The translations under genes and the position numbers were made by a program. From an uncultured Alphaproteobacteria bacterium (GTDB lineage Bacteria; Pseudomonadota; Alphaproteobacteria; HIMB59), in assembly GCA_902616855.1 (NCBI GenBank), contig CACMUL010000002.1, positions 62,001-126,000 on the forward strand: a DNA stretch of 64,000 nucleotides, written 5' to 3'. The stretch's first letter is position 1, and every line of letters starts with the position of its first letter. The notes beneath the pieces are model-generated. The model saw nothing but the letters and a program-made list of their open reading frames with translations, had not been told where the DNA came from and searched no databases. Positions 1-9,749 of the stretch are shown one piece after another.

Positions 1-1291
1 CAACAATTTTTCTTACTAGAGAACTATTACTTGCGCCACCAGTTAATCTAAGAAGTTCGAGCTCAGCTCCAAACTCCGAATAACAATCTTTGCACGCATA
101 AGCTAATGACTCATACAAAGCCCTTACTAAGTCATAAACTTTTGTAGTTGTATTAAGACCTAAAAATTGCGCTCTAGCCTTAACATTTACAAATGGCCCT
201 CTTTCTCCATTAGGGGAAATAAATGGATGATAAAATATTTTTGCAGGATCAGCTAAAGATGCATTTTTTTCAAATAACTCAAGAATATTTTTTTTTTCAA
301 GATCACTTCCATTAATATCTTTAAAAAAAGAATTAAAAATTTCTATCAGCCAATCGGTGTTTAATGATGCAACCATATTTGACACCATTTTTGCGTTTGC
401 AGGAGAGCCTGCTAAAGAACAAGTGTATCCAAGTTGTTTCTTGAAATTAGGTTTCTTATTTTCAAAATCTGTAAAAATATGAATTCCAGCTGTACCTAGA
501 ATTGTACAACCTATTTTTTTTTTCTTATCAACGAAACCACTTCCTATACCTGAGCATACAACATCTACAGGTGCCAGCACTATTGGCAATCCTTCATTTA
601 AAGATATTATTTTTGCTGATTGACTAGAAAGTTTTCCAACATAATCGGTGCTATCAACAGGTTCAGGTAATTTTTCTTTCATTTGCTTAAAATTGAAAAT
701 TTCAAATACTTCATTCTTGTATTTTCTTTCAATTGGTGACCCCCATGTCATAAAAGACTCACTAATATCTGTAACTAGTTCACCAGTAAGCTTATAAAAT
801 ATCCAATCTTTACATCTGATAACTTTGTCAATTTTTTTAAATCTCTCAGGTTCGTTTTTAAAGATATGAAACATTTGACCACTTTGCATGGAGGGATTCA
901 GGCCCGTATGAGTGATTTCAGTAATTTTAGGGCCTATTTCAGAGTTTCTCCAGTTATCAATAATATCACCCGATCTACCATCTAGCCAAAGTGCTGCGTC
1001 TCCGACAGGAGCGCCTTCTTTATCTATTGGCCAGGATCCATCACCTTGACCAGTTATACAGATAGCTTCTAATTTTTCAGACAAACGATCAATCTTGTTA
1101 TTCAACAATTTAAATGCTTCAATGACTTTATTCCAAGTTTCTTCAAGATTTTGCTCTGCCTTACCACCTTCTCTATAATAAACCTTATTTTCGACTGATG
1201 CGGAGTCGATGTACTTTCCATATTTATCAAAAGCTACAAATTTAATTAATGATGTGCCCGCGTCTAATCCTACAATTATTTCTTTGGACAT
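1..1291 (-). CDS. FGGY-family carbohydrate kinase (polyol/pentulose kinase-like), partial, C-terminus off the window
   Basis: Minus-strand translation starts MSKEIIVGLDAGTSLIKFVAFDKYGKY...ITGQGDGSWPIDKEGAPVGDAALWLDGRSGDII...; FGGY N-terminal phosphate-binding (GLDAGTS) and GxGDG..W motifs; start overlaps the stop of the upstream ATPase (TAATG). Confidence 0.85.
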   Translation of the reverse strand, partial: MSKEIIVGLDAGTSLIKFVAFDKYGKYIDSASVENKVYYREGGKAEQNLEETWNKVIEAFKLLNNKIDRLSEKLEAICITGQGDGSWPIDKEGAPVGDAALWLDGRSGDIIDNWRNSEIGPKITEITHTGLNPSMQSGQMFHIFKNEPERFKKIDKVIRCKDWIFYKLTGELVTDISESFMTWGSPIERKYKNEVFEIFNFKQMKEKLPEPVDSTDYVGKLSSQSAKIISLNEGLPIVLAPVDVVCSGIGSGFVDKKKKIGCTILGTAGIHIFTDFENKKPNFKKQLGYTCSLAGSPANAKMVSNMVASLNTDWLIEIFNSFFKDINGSDLEKKNILELFEKNASLADPAKIFYHPFISPNGERGPFVNVKARAQFLGLNTTTKVYDLVRALYESLAYACKDCYSEFGAELELLRLTGGASNSSLVRKIV

Positions 1292-2424
1292 TATAATCCG
1301 TTAAGAATTACTTCCTCAGTTTCAAGATTAAAAATATTTATGGACTCTAGAGGAAAATTTAATTTTACATCAGAGCTTGGTTCAAAATTCCTGTCTGCAA
1401 CTCCAATGATAGAAGAGCCATTAATTTCAATACCAATATGGACTTGGTCACCTAACCAATGATATGAGGAACTGCTTGCCTTACCATCAAAGTTAGAATC
1501 TTTTTGATTGAAGAAAATTTTATGAGGTCTAATGCCTAATGTAATTAATTGATCGTTTGCTAATTTGTTTAAATTTTCTTTTTGTATACTTTCATTACTA
1601 AAATTAATTGAGAATGTTTTTTCATTTTTTTCATTTAATATTTCAAATTTTAATGTGTTATTAGATTTATTAATTTTTGCTCTTAAAATATTCATTGGTG
1701 GTTCTCCAATAAAAGAAGCTACAAATACATTTGATGGTTTTGCACTTATTTCATATGGTGATGCTAATTGTTTTAAATCGCCATTTTCCATGACTGCAAT
1801 TTTATCAGCTAAAGCAACAGCTTCGGTTTGATCATGTGTAACAAAAATAACTGTCTTGTTATTATGTTGAATATAGTCTTTTACTCTAGCTCTTAGAACA
1901 GCTCTTAGTTGTGGCTCAAGTTGAGACATTGGCTCATCTAGTAATAATGCGTCAGAGTCTCTGACAAGTGCCCTAGCTAGACTGACTCTTTGTTGTTGAC
2001 CTCCAGAGATAGATGGCGGATATCTTTCCAAAATATCAGTGATTTCAAGCAATTCTGCTACTTCCATTACTTTTGAGTCAACTTTATCTTTTGATATCTT
2101 TTCTCTCATTAAGCTAAAAGCGATATTATCCTTAACAGTTAATGGGGGGTAAAGAGCATATCCCTCAAATGCCATAGCCACATTTCTATCAGCAGGTTTT
2201 AAGTCATTTACAATTCTTTCACCTATTTTGATCTGACCAGAAGTTGCAGTTTCAAATCCAGCTATCATTCTTAATGTTGTTGTTTTTCCACAGCCTGATG
2301 ATCCAAGTAGAGCTAGAATTTCTCCATCCTCTAATAATAAATTAAAGTCATTTACGGCTTTGACATCTTTTCCAATTTTTGAAACAAAAATTTTATTTAA
2401 ATTTTCTAATGTTACTTTTGCCAA
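1291..2424 (-). CDS. ABC transporter ATP-binding protein (MalK/UgpC/GlpS-T-like)
   Basis: Walker A GSSGCGKTT, signature ISGGQQQR, Walker B LLLDEP, switch VTHD; C-terminal TOBE-like region. Confidence 0.9.
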   Translation of the reverse strand: MAKVTLENLNKIFVSKIGKDVKAVNDFNLLLEDGEILALLGSSGCGKTTTLRMIAGFETATSGQIKIGERIVNDLKPADRNVAMAFEGYALYPPLTVKDNIAFSLMREKISKDKVDSKVMEVAELLEITDILERYPPSISGGQQQRVSLARALVRDSDALLLDEPMSQLEPQLRAVLRARVKDYIQHNNKTVIFVTHDQTEAVALADKIAVMENGDLKQLASPYEISAKPSNVFVASFIGEPPMNILRAKINKSNNTLKFEILNEKNEKTFSINFSNESIQKENLNKLANDQLITLGIRPHKIFFNQKDSNFDGKASSSSYHWLGDQVHIGIEINGSSIIGVADRNFEPSSDVKLNFPLESINIFNLETEEVILNGL

Positions 2425-3513
2425 CTACTCTAAATTCCTTTTTGTTTCTATGTCAAAAAAATGTGATTTTTCCTCTATAAAAGAAATATACATTTTTTTG
2501 TTTTCATCAATTAAATGTGACTCCTCTTCTGTCGTTGAACATAAAAGCTCCAAGCCATTTTTCAATCTGACTAAAAATACTATCCTCAAATTTAAAGGGG
2601 TCTTTGTTCTGAACTCCACTTCTATAGAATTTTCTGAGTGATCGTTCGATAAGACTATATCTTCTGGACGTATGCCAACAATACATTTGCCATCTTGGAT
2701 TTTAGTATTTTTCTTTAAATTAAAAATTTCACCATTTACATCGACTTCGACGAAACCATCTTGCTTTTTAATAGTAGCATCAAAATTGTTAATTGTAGGG
2801 TCTCCAAAAAGCTTTGCGGTAGTTAATGAAGAAGGGTTTTGATATATATTTTTTGGAGAGTCAATATCATTAAATTTACCGTCATATAAAACTGCTATTC
2901 TATCCCCCAAAGCCATAGCTTCTCTGAAGTCTTGAGTAATGTAAATTACAGTCGTATTAAATTCTTTTAAAACCTTAGGTAGTTCAAGTCTCATTTCAAA
3001 TCTAATTTTAGCATCAACATTCCTTAGCGGATCGTCTAACAAAACTACAGATGGCTTATCCACCAAACTTCTTGCAAGTGATGTTCTCTGTTTTTGACCA
3101 TTAGATAATTCTTTTGGAAATTGATTAAGGACATGCCCTATTTTTAAAAGATTGGCGATTTCATTGACTTTTTCATGAATTTCATTTTCTGGCATATTTT
3201 TGTTTTTTGCCCTTAGTGGACTAGCAATATTTTCGAATGCCTTCATATGGGGGTATAAAGCAAAATTTTGAAATGCCATGGATACATCTCTTTCTTCAGG
3301 GTGAAGTTCATTAATGATTTGATTATCCATTTTTATTTCACCACTGTCTGACATCATAATTCCAGATAAAAGTCTCAATAAGACAGTTTTGCCTGATCCA
3401 GACGGGCCAAAAACTACAAAAAATTCTCCTTTTTCAATCTTGGCATTTAAATTAGAAATTATTTTATCATCTTTAAAACTTTTGGATAAATTATCTAAAT
3501 CTAAATAAGACAT
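2425..3513 (-). CDS. ABC transporter ATP-binding protein, degenerate catalytic site (GlpS/T-like partner)
   Basis: Walker A GPSGSGKT, signature LSNGQ, Walker B LLDDP, switch position TQD. Confidence 0.9.
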   Translation of the reverse strand: MSYLDLDNLSKSFKDDKIISNLNAKIEKGEFFVVFGPSGSGKTVLLRLLSGIMMSDSGEIKMDNQIINELHPEERDVSMAFQNFALYPHMKAFENIASPLRAKNKNMPENEIHEKVNEIANLLKIGHVLNQFPKELSNGQKQRTSLARSLVDKPSVVLLDDPLRNVDAKIRFEMRLELPKVLKEFNTTVIYITQDFREAMALGDRIAVLYDGKFNDIDSPKNIYQNPSSLTTAKLFGDPTINNFDATIKKQDGFVEVDVNGEIFNLKKNTKIQDGKCIVGIRPEDIVLSNDHSENSIEVEFRTKTPLNLRIVFLVRLKNGLELLCSTTEEESHLIDENKKMYISFIEEKSHFFDIETKRNLE

Positions 3514-3515
3514 CC

Positions 3516-4370
3516 TTATCCTTTAATGGCGCCTAGACTTAATCCTTGTACAAGATATTTTTGAATAAATAATGCTAAAATTAAAGTCGGTAAAACTGAA
3601 ACAACAATACCACACGCAATTAAACCATAAGGTATCGCGCTGGCAGTAATAAATGCTAACGCACCAACAGTGACCGGTTGAATCTGACTTGAGCCAAGTA
3701 TAAGCGCAAATACAAAATTATTCCAAGCATATATGAAACATAATAAGGATGCGGCTGCTATTCCAGGTTTAGCTAATGGTATTGAAATTTTCCAAAAAGA
3801 TTGAAACCAAGAGTGACCGTCTAATCTATAAGCATATTCTATATCTGGGCTTATGTCCTCAAAGTAACCTCTAACTATCCATAATAAAAGAGGGAGTGTT
3901 ATTAATTGATATACCCATATTAAAGCAAAGTAGCTGTCGTATAATCCTATTTCTGAAAAATATAGATTTAGTGGAAGAATAATTAGTAACGCTGGAGCAA
4001 ATCTAAAACTTAGAAGTGTGAAAGCTATGTCCTCGCCTCCCTTAAACTTATATCTAGCAAAAGCATATGCAGCCGGAACCCCTAGAAGTAATGTTACTGA
4101 AACCGAACCAACTGAGAGTATTGCACTATTAATTAAATTTTGTTTGAAATAAACATACATTGTGGCAAACCCCTCAATTGCAATTTCTCCCTCCCATAGA
4201 CCTATATAATTTTTAAAAGTGGGTTCATAAAATAAAACTGGCACTTTTCTTAAAATTTCATCATTAGTCATAAAAGACATGTTAAAAATCCAGGCTATTG
4301 GGAATAAAAAAAACATAATTATAGCCACGTAAGCAAAAAATTTAAGAATGCTCCATACATTAATACTCAT
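3516..4370 (-). CDS. ABC transporter permease, MalG-type
   Basis: Multi-TM protein with EAA-like loop (EYAYRLDGHSWFQSFWKISIPLAKPGIAAA). Confidence 0.9.
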   Translation of the reverse strand: MSINVWSILKFFAYVAIIMFFLFPIAWIFNMSFMTNDEILRKVPVLFYEPTFKNYIGLWEGEIAIEGFATMYVYFKQNLINSAILSVGSVSVTLLLGVPAAYAFARYKFKGGEDIAFTLLSFRFAPALLIILPLNLYFSEIGLYDSYFALIWVYQLITLPLLLWIVRGYFEDISPDIEYAYRLDGHSWFQSFWKISIPLAKPGIAAASLLCFIYAWNNFVFALILGSSQIQPVTVGALAFITASAIPYGLIACGIVVSVLPTLILALFIQKYLVQGLSLGAIKG

Positions 4371-5257
4371 TGAAGCAGCTCCCCTTTAGTTTTAATTTTT
4401 AGCTTATGCCATTGTTGTACAAAAACATGACATAAGAAATAACAAATTGCCCATAAAACAACCATCATCGCAGCAGCTTTTCCAATATTAGTGTATTGGA
4501 AAGTTTGAAGGTATGCCGAAACTTGAAAAACCATACTACTCTCACCTGGCCCACCTTGAGAAAGAGCATAAATAATGTCAAATTGTTGTATGCTCTCTAA
4601 TAATCTAAATAGTGAGGCAGTAAGGATAAAGGGGAACAACATCGGAAGGGTAATCCTGAAAAATTTATAATACTCGGGTACACCGTCTAGTTCGGCAGCT
4701 TCAAAAGGTTGCCTTGGAAGTGATCTTAAACCCGCTAAAAGTAAAATCATTATAAATGGTGTAAACACCCATACATCTACCATGATCAAAGTAAATAAAA
4801 CTGTATCTGGGTGACTAGCCCAGGTGAAATCCTCTAATCCCAAAAACGATAAAATATAATTAACAACACCAAAATTAGGATTAATTAAAAGTCTCCAAAT
4901 TAAAGAGGCAAGAGCTGGTGCTATCATTAGTGGTAGAACTAATAAAACACCCAAAACATTATTAAGCCAAGTACGTTTAGCTAAAAGTAAAGCTATTCCA
5001 AGTCCAAGTAAAAGTTCAATAATTATTGTAAAAAATGTATAGGTGAGTGAGACTCTTATTGTGTTCCAAAAAGAAGGATCCGTAAATATATTTACATAAT
5101 TATCAAACCAAATAAAACCCTTCATGTGAGGCATTTTCAAATTGTATCTTTGAAGCGAATAGTAAACTGCGGTAAAAAAAGGAATTAATATACCAACACA
5201 TACAAGCAAAGCAGGTAACGTAAGTACATATGGAAAAAGTTTACGGTTAATTTTCAT
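4367..5257 (-). CDS. ABC transporter permease, MalF-type
   Basis: EAA loop FEAAELDGVPEYYKFFRITLPMLFPFI; the ORF track starts at a GTG at 5272 but MKINRKLFPYVL (5257) is the more likely start; overlaps the next permease by 4 nt. Confidence 0.88.
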   Translation of the reverse strand: MKINRKLFPYVLTLPALLVCVGILIPFFTAVYYSLQRYNLKMPHMKGFIWFDNYVNIFTDPSFWNTIRVSLTYTFFTIIIELLLGLGIALLLAKRTWLNNVLGVLLVLPLMIAPALASLIWRLLINPNFGVVNYILSFLGLEDFTWASHPDTVLFTLIMVDVWVFTPFIMILLLAGLRSLPRQPFEAAELDGVPEYYKFFRITLPMLFPFILTASLFRLLESIQQFDIIYALSQGGPGESSMVFQVSAYLQTFQYTNIGKAAAMMVVLWAICYFLCHVFVQQWHKLKIKTKGELLQ

Positions 5258-5268
5258 CTTAAAGATCC

Positions 5269-5296
5269 ACACCGCTTTATCGAGATAAAACGGTGT
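5269..5296 (-). promoter_or_regulatory. Intercistronic hairpin between binding-protein gene and permease gene
   Basis: ACACCGctttat-cgag-ataaaaCGGTGT inverted repeat. Confidence 0.6.
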
Positions 5297-5312
5297 AGAA
5301 ACAAGGAGGTTG

Positions 5313-6767
5313 TTAAGCTAGACCAACATCTTTCATCATTCTGTCAATCTTAGATGCTAATTTATCAAGTGTTTCATCAACATTTGATCCTGTTTGCATC
5401 TCTTGAAGTGCTGCAGCCCATTCTGTTGTTGTTTCAAAGAATAAAGGCTGAGCTGTGAAGTGGATTTTTGATCCATCTATTGAGCTGTTATATTGCTCCA
5501 TGTAACCAGGAGATGTTCCACGAATTTTATCGTCAAAATCACCTGAGGCCCAAACAGACTCTCTCACAGGGTTCACTTGGTTATGTTTAACACCACCAGC
5601 CATTGCATTTTCTGGTCCATTACACCATTGCATCCAGTACCAAGCAGCATCCTTCTTTTTAGAGAAGTTGCTCATAGCTAGAGACCAGATCCAAACGTTA
5701 GGTGTTGGAGCACTTGCACTTGGATTAGGTGTGAAACCATGGAAACCAAAGTTTCCAGCTTCTTTATTTTCTGGATTTCCGTTGAAGAAGTAGCCTAAAA
5801 TATCAGCATCGAAAATCATAGCTGAAGCTCCAGCTCCAATATCATTTCCTACTTCATACCATGTGTAACCAGACCAGTTTGCAGGTCCAGATGATGATAT
5901 CATTTTTACCCATTGTTTATGGAAGTCTTTAGACGCTTGAGAGTTCATAGCAGCTTTTAATTTTCCACCATTATTCTCAAAATCTACAAGTCCATAGTTA
6001 GCATATGCTGACATAAACCCTGGGTGGATTGTTGCCCAACTTCTACTTCCTCTGGTTCCGATACCATAAGACCATTCATTTGATCCAGCATTTTTTGTGA
6101 AATATTCTGCTTGATCTGTCATTTCAACAAGATCTCCTGGAGGCTTCATGCCCGCCTTTTCAAAATATCTCATGTTATAAGTAACACTGTTTAACTCAAA
6201 ACCCCAAGGCATACACCACTGTTTGGATCCTGCTGCACCTGGTACATCACCAGCCACACCACTCCAAGAGCAAGCATCTCTTAAATTACCTACTACATCA
6301 TTCCAGTTGTAACTTGGATTTGTTTTATTTGAGTCCTGAATAAAGTCATTTAAATCTGCACACCATCCTGCAGGACCATAAGTCCAAGTCATGTAAGCAC
6401 CTGTCATAAATGCATCGTACTCTGATGACTTAGATGATAAAGCAGCCGTTACTTTGTCAAAATAAACATCTTCTGCGAAAATGTCATATTCAACATTCAT
6501 GCCTGTTAGGGCTTTGAAGTTGTCAAGTTCCGCAATCATGGAATCCATGTATGGATGTTTATTCATTAAAAGTTTGATTGTAGTGCCACTGTGTTTCTTC
6601 CAATCAAAGTCTTGGGCAGCTAGGGCACTTGTTACTTGCATTCCCATTAACTTGGTTAATGCAGCAAATCCAATACCATATTTTCCAGCTTTGATTAGGA
6701 GATCACGTCTAGACATTTTTCCCTTAAGGAAAGTGTCAATAGCACTCTTCATCTTCGAATGAGACAT
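5313..6767 (-). CDS. ABC transporter substrate-binding protein, Tat-type signal (GlpV-like)
   Basis: N-terminal SRRDLLIKAGKYGIGFAAL Tat-like signal; extracellular solute-binding protein family 1 features; first gene of the importer operon. Confidence 0.85.
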   Translation of the reverse strand: MSHSKMKSAIDTFLKGKMSRRDLLIKAGKYGIGFAALTKLMGMQVTSALAAQDFDWKKHSGTTIKLLMNKHPYMDSMIAELDNFKALTGMNVEYDIFAEDVYFDKVTAALSSKSSEYDAFMTGAYMTWTYGPAGWCADLNDFIQDSNKTNPSYNWNDVVGNLRDACSWSGVAGDVPGAAGSKQWCMPWGFELNSVTYNMRYFEKAGMKPPGDLVEMTDQAEYFTKNAGSNEWSYGIGTRGSRSWATIHPGFMSAYANYGLVDFENNGGKLKAAMNSQASKDFHKQWVKMISSSGPANWSGYTWYEVGNDIGAGASAMIFDADILGYFFNGNPENKEAGNFGFHGFTPNPSASAPTPNVWIWSLAMSNFSKKKDAAWYWMQWCNGPENAMAGGVKHNQVNPVRESVWASGDFDDKIRGTSPGYMEQYNSSIDGSKIHFTAQPLFFETTTEWAAALQEMQTGSNVDETLDKLASKIDRMMKDVGLA

Positions 6768-6872
6768 ATCTTATTCCTCCTATTATTTATAAGATTAGCA
6801 TTAAACATATTAAAGACAACGTGATTTATGTTATTTTAATAAAGATGTTTAATAAAAAGATCACAATTTTCA

Positions 6873-8183
6873 GTGTTAATGAGTAAGTATTTAGGAGTTA
6901 TCAACAATCTTCTTTCAGGAAGTTATATCAGCCCTTTTTCCAAAAAAAGTGTATCTCTCCCTATTGATGAGATAGTCATAGAGAGATCTATTGAAAATAT
7001 AAAATTTAAATTTACCAAAAACTTATTAAATAAAAAAAACTTAGTGATATCTGGAGAAAACTCGTTCAAAGCTATTGGCGAAAAAGTATTAAAATCTTTA
7101 AGGAATAACAATTTAGACTTTGACATTAACATATTAAAAAAATATGAGTCTAGCCAAACATTTGCCACTAATTTATCTCTATCTTCAAAAGAATATGAAA
7201 ATATTATTGTAATCGGATCTGGATCATTAATTGATTTATGTAAATTTGTTTCTTTTAAAAATAACCAAAACTTAATCGTGTTTTGTAGCTCCCTTACTGC
7301 TGCAGCAACTACAAGTACTGTTTCTCTAACTAATGATGGTGTTAAAGAAACAATAAAATCTAAAATTGCTCAATCAATTATAATTGACTTAGACAATCTT
7401 AGAATGGCGCCATTACGTCTTTTAAGAAGTGCATTGGGTGACGTTCTTTGCCGTAGCACTTGTCAAATTGATTGGCTTACCTCTCATTTATTTTTAAGCA
7501 CGGAGTATGACGAAACACCATTCGCACTGCAATATGAAGATGAGAGATTGCTTTTGGATAATTCATATAAAATTTTAGAAGGCGACTATGATACACTTGC
7601 GGCACTATCTAGAATGACTTTACTGAATGGCATTGCGGCTATCATAATTGGTTCAACTCATGCTGGAAGTATGGGAGAACATTTAATTAGTCATTATATA
7701 GATATGTTTATGGGTGAAAAACATCCTGGAACACTTCATGGAGAGCAAGTTGCTGTAACAACACTTTTATTATCAAAAATTCAAAATCAGATTATTAATT
7801 TTTCAGATACGTTGGTATTTAAAAAATTAAATATAACTGATAATAATTTCCGAGAATTATTTGGAGATAAAATTTTTAATCAAATGTATGAGCAATTTAA
7901 AAAAAAATATTTTGATGGTGAGAAATTAGATAATCTAAATAATTTGCTAGAAAAAAAGTGGCCAGAACAAAAAGCAATTCTTAAAAAACACCTTTTACCA
8001 ACAGAAAGCATTGAAAAAGCTTTGAAAAATTGTGGTGCGCCTACAAACAATGTTGAGTTAAGAATACCAAATAATTTTTACAATCTTGCAATAAAGAATT
8101 CTTTTCTTTTAAGAGATAGGTTTTCATATTTAGATGTTGCTCATTATACAAATACCTTAAGTAACTACTTTATAAAAGACTGA
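6873..8183 (+). CDS. sn-glycerol-1-phosphate dehydrogenase-like protein (AraM/EgsA family, iron-ADH superfamily)
   Basis: Motifs VIGSGSLIDLCKF, SSLTAAATTSTVSLTNDGVKETIKSKIAQSIIIDLDNLRMAP, SALGDVLCR, GEHLISHY, TLHGEQVA match the NAD-binding and metal-binding regions of AraM/EgsA. Confidence 0.8.
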   Translation: MLMSKYLGVINNLLSGSYISPFSKKSVSLPIDEIVIERSIENIKFKFTKNLLNKKNLVISGENSFKAIGEKVLKSLRNNNLDFDINILKKYESSQTFATNLSLSSKEYENIIVIGSGSLIDLCKFVSFKNNQNLIVFCSSLTAAATTSTVSLTNDGVKETIKSKIAQSIIIDLDNLRMAPLRLLRSALGDVLCRSTCQIDWLTSHLFLSTEYDETPFALQYEDERLLLDNSYKILEGDYDTLAALSRMTLLNGIAAIIIGSTHAGSMGEHLISHYIDMFMGEKHPGTLHGEQVAVTTLLLSKIQNQIINFSDTLVFKKLNITDNNFRELFGDKIFNQMYEQFKKKYFDGEKLDNLNNLLEKKWPEQKAILKKHLLPTESIEKALKNCGAPTNNVELRIPNNFYNLAIKNSFLLRDRFSYLDVAHYTNTLSNYFIKD

Positions 8184-8291
8184 AATATTGATCGATTTGT
8201 CAATAAATTTTTCAACTATTTTGATTAAAATGAACAAAAAAAAATAAAAAAATTTAAAAGATTATTTTTTTTCCTTTAAGGTTAAGACGCT

Positions 8292-9722
8292 TTGCAAGAT
8301 TTATTAATTATTGGTGGTGGAATTAATGGAGTAGGAATCGCAAGAGATGCGTCCGGAAGGGGTTTAAAAGTTACATTAATTGAAAAAGGAGATTTGGCTT
8401 CAAAAACTTCATCTTGGTCCACAAAATTAATACATGGTGGAATAAGATACCTAGAAAATTACGAATTTAGATTAGTACGAGAGTCTTTAAAAGAGCGTGA
8501 GGTGATTAGAAAAATAGCACCCCATATTACCAAACCGATAAGATTTGTTTTACCCCATGTGCCAAGTTTACGCCCTACATGGTTGATACGTTTAGGACTA
8601 ATACTATACGATTGGATGGGAGGTTTTATATCCTTTCCAAAATCAAAGGTGGTAAACTTAGGTACTGATTATAATGAAAACCCTATTAAATCTAATTTCA
8701 TAACTGGCTATGAATACTCAGACTTATTTGTTGATGATGCTAGGTTGGTTCTCTTAAATGCTCAAGATGCCATAAGCAGAGGTGCTAAAATTTGCACTAA
8801 TTCAAAAGTCCAAAAAGTTGTTAGAAAAAAAAATTATTGGGAAGTTTTTTTAAGTAATGGCGAGGTGTTGCAATCAAAAGTTATTATAAATGCTTCAGGT
8901 CCCTATGTTTTAGATGTGCTAAAAAATATTATTGGAATTGAATCTAAAAAGAAAATACGCCATGTGCAAGGGAGTCATATTATAACCGAGAAGCTATATG
9001 TTGGTGAACAGGCTTATATACTACAGTTAAGTGATAAACGAATAATATTTTTAATACCCTATTTGGATAAATTTACATTAATTGGAACAACAGATCATGA
9101 AGTTAAAACTTACGACAATCCTGAGATAACTGATATTGAAAAAAATTATCTTATTAAATCAGTTAATAAATTTATTAAAAAAGAAATTACTGAAGATGAT
9201 ATTATTTGGACTTATTCAGGTGTTAGGCCCTTGGTTGAAGACTTAAACGAAAATGCTTCTAAGATTACAAGAGACTATACATTTGAGATAGATGATAACG
9301 GTGCTCCGATACTTACAATTTTTGGTGGGAAACTTACTACTTACAGAAAATTATCAGAACATGCGTTAAAGAAAATTTCAAAATATATTAAAATTACTAA
9401 TAAATCTTGGACTGGAAATGAGATTTTACCCGGCGCAAAAGAGATTATAGATAAAAATTTTTTAATTCCTGAAAAACTCTTAAAAAGGTTGAAAAAAACA
9501 TATGGAGATAAAATAATTAATTTAAACCAATATTATCAGAGTTTTATGGATGGTGGAGAACATATTTTTGAGGATCTTTATGAGTTCGAAATTAAATATC
9601 TCGTTCAAGAGGAAATGGCTAAAACTCCAGAAGATATACTCTTTAGGAGGACTAAATTAGGGATAAAATTTCCAGAGGAAAAATTAGCAATTTTAAAAAA
9701 TATTTTAAAAAAATATATATAG
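8292..9722 (+). CDS. glpD: Glycerol-3-phosphate dehydrogenase (FAD-dependent)
   Basis: LLIIGGGINGVGIARDASGRGL, SSWSTKLIHGGIRYLE, TDHEV, GGKLTTYR motifs; TTG start. Confidence 0.95.
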   Translation: MQDLLIIGGGINGVGIARDASGRGLKVTLIEKGDLASKTSSWSTKLIHGGIRYLENYEFRLVRESLKEREVIRKIAPHITKPIRFVLPHVPSLRPTWLIRLGLILYDWMGGFISFPKSKVVNLGTDYNENPIKSNFITGYEYSDLFVDDARLVLLNAQDAISRGAKICTNSKVQKVVRKKNYWEVFLSNGEVLQSKVIINASGPYVLDVLKNIIGIESKKKIRHVQGSHIITEKLYVGEQAYILQLSDKRIIFLIPYLDKFTLIGTTDHEVKTYDNPEITDIEKNYLIKSVNKFIKKEITEDDIIWTYSGVRPLVEDLNENASKITRDYTFEIDDNGAPILTIFGGKLTTYRKLSEHALKKISKYIKITNKSWTGNEILPGAKEIIDKNFLIPEKLLKRLKKTYGDKIINLNQYYQSFMDGGEHIFEDLYEFEIKYLVQEEMAKTPEDILFRRTKLGIKFPEEKLAILKNILKKYI

Positions 9723-9749
9723 TATCTTTATGTATAGTACTTCAATTAA

